Shown here piece by piece: positions 58,407 to 64,000 of a stretch of DNA of 64,000 bases. The position numbers were made by a program, and so were the translations under genes. The notes under the pieces are model-generated. The model had not been told where the DNA came from and searched no databases. It saw only the letters and a program-made list of their open reading frames with translations. The stretch is from Balanoglossus misakiensis (Eukaryota; Hemichordata): the NCBI GenBank assembly GCA_040954595.2, contig CM082582.2, positions 1,178,001 through 1,242,000 on the forward strand, read 5' to 3'. Each line of letters begins with the position of its first letter. Within the stretch, counting starts at the first letter, position 1.

Positions 58407-61400
58407 TTTTTGATGATTTTCACCCATGATTTTTTTCAAAAATCGACGAAATTTTGAGATTTTGCAAAGTCGAAAATTTGTCATTTTTTGATGATTTTCA
58501 CCCATGTTTTTTTTTTTAAAATCGACGAACCTATGATTTTTTTCAAAATCGACGAAATTTTGTGATTTTACAAAGTCGAAAATTTTGTCATTTTTTGATG
58601 ATTTTCAACCATGATTTTTTTTCAAAAATCGACGAAAATTTGAGATTTTGCAAAGACGAAAATTTGTCATTTTTGATGATTTTTACCCATGACTTTTATT
58701 CAAAAATGGACGAAATTTTGAGATTTTGCAAAGACGAAAATTTGTCATTTTTTGATGATTTTCACCCATGATTTTTTTTCAAAAATCGACGAAATTTTGA
58801 GATTTTGCAAAGTCGAAAATTTGTCATTTTTTGATGATTTTCAACCATTATTTTTTTTCAAAATCGACGAAATTTTGAGATTTTGCAAAGTCGAAAATTT
58901 GTCATTTTTTGATGATTTTCCCCCATGTTTTTTTTTTTAAAATGGACGAAATTTTGAGATTTTGCAAAGACGAAAATTTGTCATTTTTTGATAATTTTTA
59001 CCCATGATTTTTTTTCAAAAATGGACGAAATTTTGAGATTTTGCAAAGTCGAAAATTTGTCATTTTTTGATGATTTTCACCAATATTATTTTTCAAAAAC
59101 CGACGAAATTTTGAGATTTAGCAAAGACGAAAATTTGTCATTTTTTGATGATTTTTACCCCTGATTTTTTTCAAAAATTGACGAAATTTTGAGATTTTGC
59201 AAAGTCGAAAATTTGTCATTTTTTGATGATTTTCACCCGTGATTTTTATTCAAAAATCGACGAAATTTTGAGATTTTGCAAAGTCGAAAATTTGTCATTT
59301 TTTGATGATTTTCCCCCATGTTTTTTTTTTAAATGGACGAAATTTTGAGATTTTGCAAAGACGAAAATTTGTCATTTTTTGATGATTTTTACCCATGATT
59401 TTTTTTCAAAAATGGACGAAATTTTAAGATTTTGCAAAGTCGAAAATTTGTCATTTTTTGATGATTTTCCCCCATGTTTTTTTTTTTAAATGGACGAAAT
59501 TTTGAGATTTTGCAAAAACGAAAATTTGTCATTTTTTGATGATTTTTACCCATGATTTTTTTTCAAAAATGGACGAAATTTTGAGATTTTGCAAAGACGA
59601 AAATTTGTCATTTTTTGATGATTTTCACCATGATTTTTTTTTCAAAAATCGACGAAATGTTGAGATTTTGCAAAGTCGAAAATGTGTCATTTTTTGATGA
59701 TTTTCACCCGTGATTTTTATTCAAAAATCGACGAAATTTTGAGATTTTGCAAAGTCGAAAATTTGTCATTTTTTGATGATTTTCACCCATATTATTTTTA
59801 AAAAACCGACGAAATTTTGAGATTTAGCAAAGACGAAAATTTGTCATTTTTTGATGATTTTTACCCATGATTTTTTCAAAAATTGACGAAATTTTGAGAT
59901 TTTGCAAAGTCGAAAATTTGTCATTTTTTGATGATTTTCACCCATGATTTTTTTCAAAAATCGACGAAATTTTAAGATTTTGCAAAGACGAAAATTTGTC
60001 ATTTTTTGATGATTTTTACCCATGATTTTTTTTCAAAAATCGACGAAATTTTTAGATTTTTCAAAGTCGAAAATGTGTCATTTTTTCATGATTTTCACCC
60101 ATGATTTTTTTTCAAAAATCGACGAAATTTTGAGATTTTGCATAATCGAAAATGTGTCATTTTTTGATGATTTTTACCCATGATTTTTTTTCAAAAATCG
60201 ACGAAATTTTGAGATTTTGCAAAGTCGAAAATTTGTCATTTTTTGATGATTTTCACCCATGTTTTTTTTTTTAAAATCGACGAACCTATGATTTTTTTCA
60301 AAATCGACGAAATTTTGTGATTTTACAAAGTCGAAAATTTTGTCATTTTTTGATGATTTTCAACCATGATTTTTTTTCAAAAATCGACGAAAATTTGAGA
60401 TTTTGCAAAGACGAAAATTTGTCATTTTTGATGATTTTTACCCATGATTTTTATTCAAAAATGGACGAAATTTTGAGATTTTGCAAAGACGAAAATTTTT
60501 CATTTTTTGATGATTTTCACCCATGATTGTTTTTTCAAAAATCGACGAAATTTTGAGATTTTGCAAAGTCGAAAATTTGTCATTTTTTGATGATTTTGCC
60601 CCATGTTTTTTTTTTAAAATGGACGAAATTTTGAGATTTTGCAAAGACGAAAATTTGTCATTTTTTGATGATTTTCAACCATGTTTTTTTTTTAAAAATC
60701 GACGAACCTATGATTTTTTTCAAAATCGACGAAATTTTGTGATTTTACAAAGTCGAAAATTTTGTCATTTTTTGATGATTTTCACCATGATTTTTTTTCA
60801 AAAATCGACGAAATTTTGAGATTTTGCAAAGTTGAAAATTTGTCATTTTTTGATGATTTTCACCCATGAATTTTTCAAAAATCGACGAAATTTTGAGATT
60901 TTGCAAAGTCGAAAATTTGTCATATTTTGATGATTTTCACCAATGTTTTTTTTTAAAAATCGGCGAACCCATGATTTTTTTCAAAATCGACGAAATTTTG
61001 AGATTTTGCATAATCGAAAATTTGTCATTTTTTGATGATTTTCACCCATGATTTTTTTTAAAAATGAACGAAATTTTGAGATTTTGCAAAGTCAAAAATT
61101 TGTCATTTTTTGATGATTTTCAACCATTATTTTTTTTCAAAAATGGACGAAATTTTGAGATTTTGCAAAGACGAAAATTTGTCATTTTTTGATGATTTTC
61201 ACCATGATTTTTTTTCAAAAATCGACGAAATTTTGAGATTTTGCAAAGTCGAAAATTTGTCATTTTTTGATGATTTTCACCATGATTTTTTTTCAAAAAT
61301 CGACGAAATTTTGAGATTTTGCAAAGTCGAAAATTTGTCATTTTTTGATGATTTTCACCCATGATTTTTTTTCAAAAATCGACGAAATTTTGAGATTTTG

Positions 61401-64000
61401 CAAAGTCGAAAATTTGTCATTTTTTGATGATTTTCACCATGATTTTTTTTCAAAAATCGACGAAATTTTGAGATTTTGCAAAGTCGAAAATTTGTCATTT
61501 TTTGATGATTTTCACCATGATTTTTTTTCAAAAATCGACGAAATTTTGAGATTTTGCAAAGTCGAAAATTTGTCATTTTTTGATGATTTTCACCATGATT
61601 TTTTTTCAAAAATGGACGAAATTTTGAGATTTTGCAAAGTCGAAAATTTGTCATTTTTTGATGATTTTCACCAATATTATTTTTCAAAAACCGACAAAAT
61701 TTTGAGATTTAGCAAAGACGAAAATTTGTCATTTTTTGATGATTTTTACCCCTGATTTTTTTCAAAAATTGACGAAATTTTGAGATTTTGCAAAGTCGAA
61801 AATTTGTCATTTTTTGATGATTTTCACCCATGATTTTTTACAAAAATCGACGAAATTTTGAGATCTTGCAAAGTCGAAAATTTGTAATTTTTTGATGATT
61901 TTCACCATGATTTTTTTTCAAAAATGGACGAAATTTTGAGATTTTGCAAAGTCGAAAATTTGTCATTTTTTGATGATTTTCACCAATATTATTTTTCAAA
62001 AACCGACGAAATTTTGAGATTTTGCAAAGTCGAAAATTTGTCATTTTTTGATGATTTTCACCCATGATTTTTTACAAAAATCGACGAAATTTTGAGATTT
62101 TGCAAAGTCGAAAATTTGTAATTTTTTGATGATTTTCACCCATGATTTTTTTCAAAAATCGACGAAATTGTGAGATTCTGCAAAGTCGATAATTTGTCAT
62201 TTTTTGATGATTTTCCCCCAATGGTTTTTTTCAAAATCGACGAAATTTTGAGATTTTGCAAAGTCGAAAATTTGTCATTTTTTGATGATTTTCCCCCATG
62301 TTTTTTTTTTAAATGGACGAAATTTTGAGATTTTGCAAAGACGAAAATTTGTTATTTTTTGATGATTTTTACCCATGATTTTTTTTCAAAAATGGACGAA
62401 ATTTTATGATTTTGCAAAGTCGAAAATTTGTCATTTTTTGATGATTTTCACCCATGAATTTTTCAAAAATCGACGAAATTTTGAGATTTTGCAAAGTCGA
62501 ACATTTGTCATATTTTGATGATTTTCACCAATGTTTTTTTTTAAAAATCGGCGAACCCATGATTTTTTTCAAAATCGACGAAATTTTGAGATTTTGCATA
62601 ATCGAAAATTTGTCATTTTTTGATGATTTTCACCCATGATTATTTTTAAAAATGAACGAAATTTTGAGATTTTGCAAAGTCAAAAATTTGTCATTTTTTG
62701 ATGATTTTCAACCATTATTTTTTTCAAAAATGGACGAAATTTTGAGATTTTGCAAAGACGAAAATTTGTCATTTTTTGATGATTTTCACCATGTTTTTTT
62801 TTTAAAAATCGACGAACCTATGATTTTTTTCAAAATCGACGAAATTTTGTGATTTTACAAAGTCGAAAATTTTGTCATTTTTTGATGATTTTCACCATGA
62901 TTTTTTTTCAAAAATCGACGAAATTTTGAGATTTTGCAAAGTTGAAAATTTGTCATTTTTTGATGATTTTCACCCATGAATTTTTCAAAAATCGACGAAA
63001 TTTTGAGATTTTGCAAAGTCGAAAATTTGTCATATTTTGATGATTTTCACCAATGTTTTTTTTTAAAAATCGGCGAACCCATGATTTTTTTCAAAATCGA
63101 CGAAATTTTGAGATTTTGCATAATCGAAAATTTGTCATTTTTTGATGATTTTCACCCATGATTTTTTTTAAAAATGAACGAAATTTTGAGATTTTGCAAA
63201 GTCAAAAATTTGTCATTTTTTGATGATTTTCAACCATTATTTTTTTTCAAAAATGGACGAAATTTTGAGATTTTGCAAAGACGAAAATTTGTCATTTTTT
63301 GATGATTTTCACCATGATTTTTTTTCAAAAATCGACGAAATTTTGAGATTTTGCAAAGTCGAAAATTTGTCATTTTTTGATGATTTTCACCATGATTTTT
63401 TTTCAAAAATCGACGAAATTTTGAGATTTTGCAAAGTCGAAAATTTGTCATTTTTTGATGATTTTCACCCATGATTTTTTTTCAAAAATCGACGAAATTT
63501 TGAGATTTTGCAAAGTCGAAAATTTGTCATTTTTTGATGATTTTCACCATGATTTTTTTTCAAAAATCGACGAAATTTTGAGATTTTGCAAAGTCGAAAA
63601 TTTGTCATTTTTTGATGATTTTTACCCATGATTTTTTCAAAAATTGACGAAATTTTGAGATTTTGCAAAGTCGAAAATTTGTCATTTTTTGATGATTTTC
63701 ACCCATGATTTTTTTCAAAAATCGACGAAATTTTAAGATTTTGCAAAGACGAAAATTTGTCATTTTTTGATGATTTTTACCCATGATTTTTTTTCAAAAA
63801 TCGACGAAATTTTTAGATTTTTCAAAGTCGAAAATGTGTCATTTTTTCATGATTTTCACCCATGATTTTTTTTCAAAAATCGACGAAATTTTGAGATTTT
63901 GCATAATCGAAAATGTGTCATTTTTTGATGATTTTTACCCATGATTTTTTTTCAAAAATCGACGAAATTTTGAGATTTTGCAAAGTCGAAAATTTGTCAT
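58407..64000. repeat. 78-79 bp satellite array with higher-order repeats
   Basis: Units carry CGACGAAATTTTGAGATTTT, GCAAAGTCGAAAATTTGTCA and TTTTTTGATGATTTTCACCC. Length is 78 bp (CACCATG) or 79 bp (CACCCATG), giving roughly 70 copies before the window end. Variants (GTCGA/GACGA, ATCGACG/ATGGACG, compound AATCGACGAACCTATGATTT) recur in blocks, for example 60866-61364 again at 62976-63474 (offset 2110), 58562 at 60317 (1755) and 60046 at 63806 (about 3760). The array runs off the window. In-frame 78-bp stretches make repetitive open frames on both strands; these are not called as genes. Confidence 0.97.

Noticed and set aside
58562-63668. Long repetitive open frames on both strands of the satellite (up to 136 residues)
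   Set aside because: They arise because 78 is a multiple of three and the unit lacks stops in some frames; 79-bp units break them and both strands are equally open.
1-64000. tRNA, rRNA and other RNA genes
   Set aside because: No convincing A/B-box pair with cloverleaf or rRNA core was noticed by eye; a tRNA scan was not possible, so small RNA genes could be missed.

Overview
The window looks like an invertebrate animal genome, probably a marine deuterostome (hemichordate, amphioxus or echinoderm-like). Supporting signs are an AT-rich sequence, a host gene with many short phase-1 exons and GT-AG introns, GCC2/GCC3 plus EGF domain architecture, an animal Ty3/Gypsy element, and many foldback elements and satellites. 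The species cannot be fixed from the sequence alone. Host coding content is small; most of the window is repeats.

Layout. (1) 1-5433, + strand: the last 11 exons of one gene encoding a single-pass membrane protein (four GCC2/GCC3 cysteine repeats, two EGF modules, one membrane helix, a cytoplasmic tail with an NPxY motif). All splice phases agree and give 585 residues to the stop. (2) 5434-11323: 3' flank with a 452-bp palindromic element, a second inverted repeat and a broken non-LTR reverse transcriptase fragment with a YADD motif. (3) 11325-14132: 33 copies of an 86-bp satellite. (4) 14139-41667: a giant inverted repeat. The left arm (14139-24183) and right arm (30496-41667) are diverged but collinear reverse complements around a 6.3-kb spacer. 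Three elements sit in only one arm, and the other arm keeps the empty site. At the inner edge of both arms lies a promoter-like NRF1/YY1 block and a candidate first exon, both pointing outward. The spacer holds a pentraxin exon fragment. (5) 42992-47745: a complete Ty3/Gypsy element with identical 204-bp LTRs whose gag and pol reading frames are broken in three places. (6) 47746-55840: two head-to-head, decayed copies of an unnamed element or gene with an RPA-like OB-fold exon and an Arg/Ser-rich region. They flank a promoter-bearing 2064-bp unit that is tandemly duplicated. (7) About 57310-58406: a roughly 300-bp tandem repeat. (8) 58407-64000 and beyond: about 70 copies of a 78-79 bp satellite with long higher-order repeats.

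Only the receptor-like gene looks intact. The Gypsy pol region is recognisable but interrupted. The two most unusual structures are the giant palindrome with outward-facing promoter/first-exon copies, and the separate head-to-head OB-fold locus. Both were read by eye; alignments and transcript data would be needed to quantify identity and test expression.
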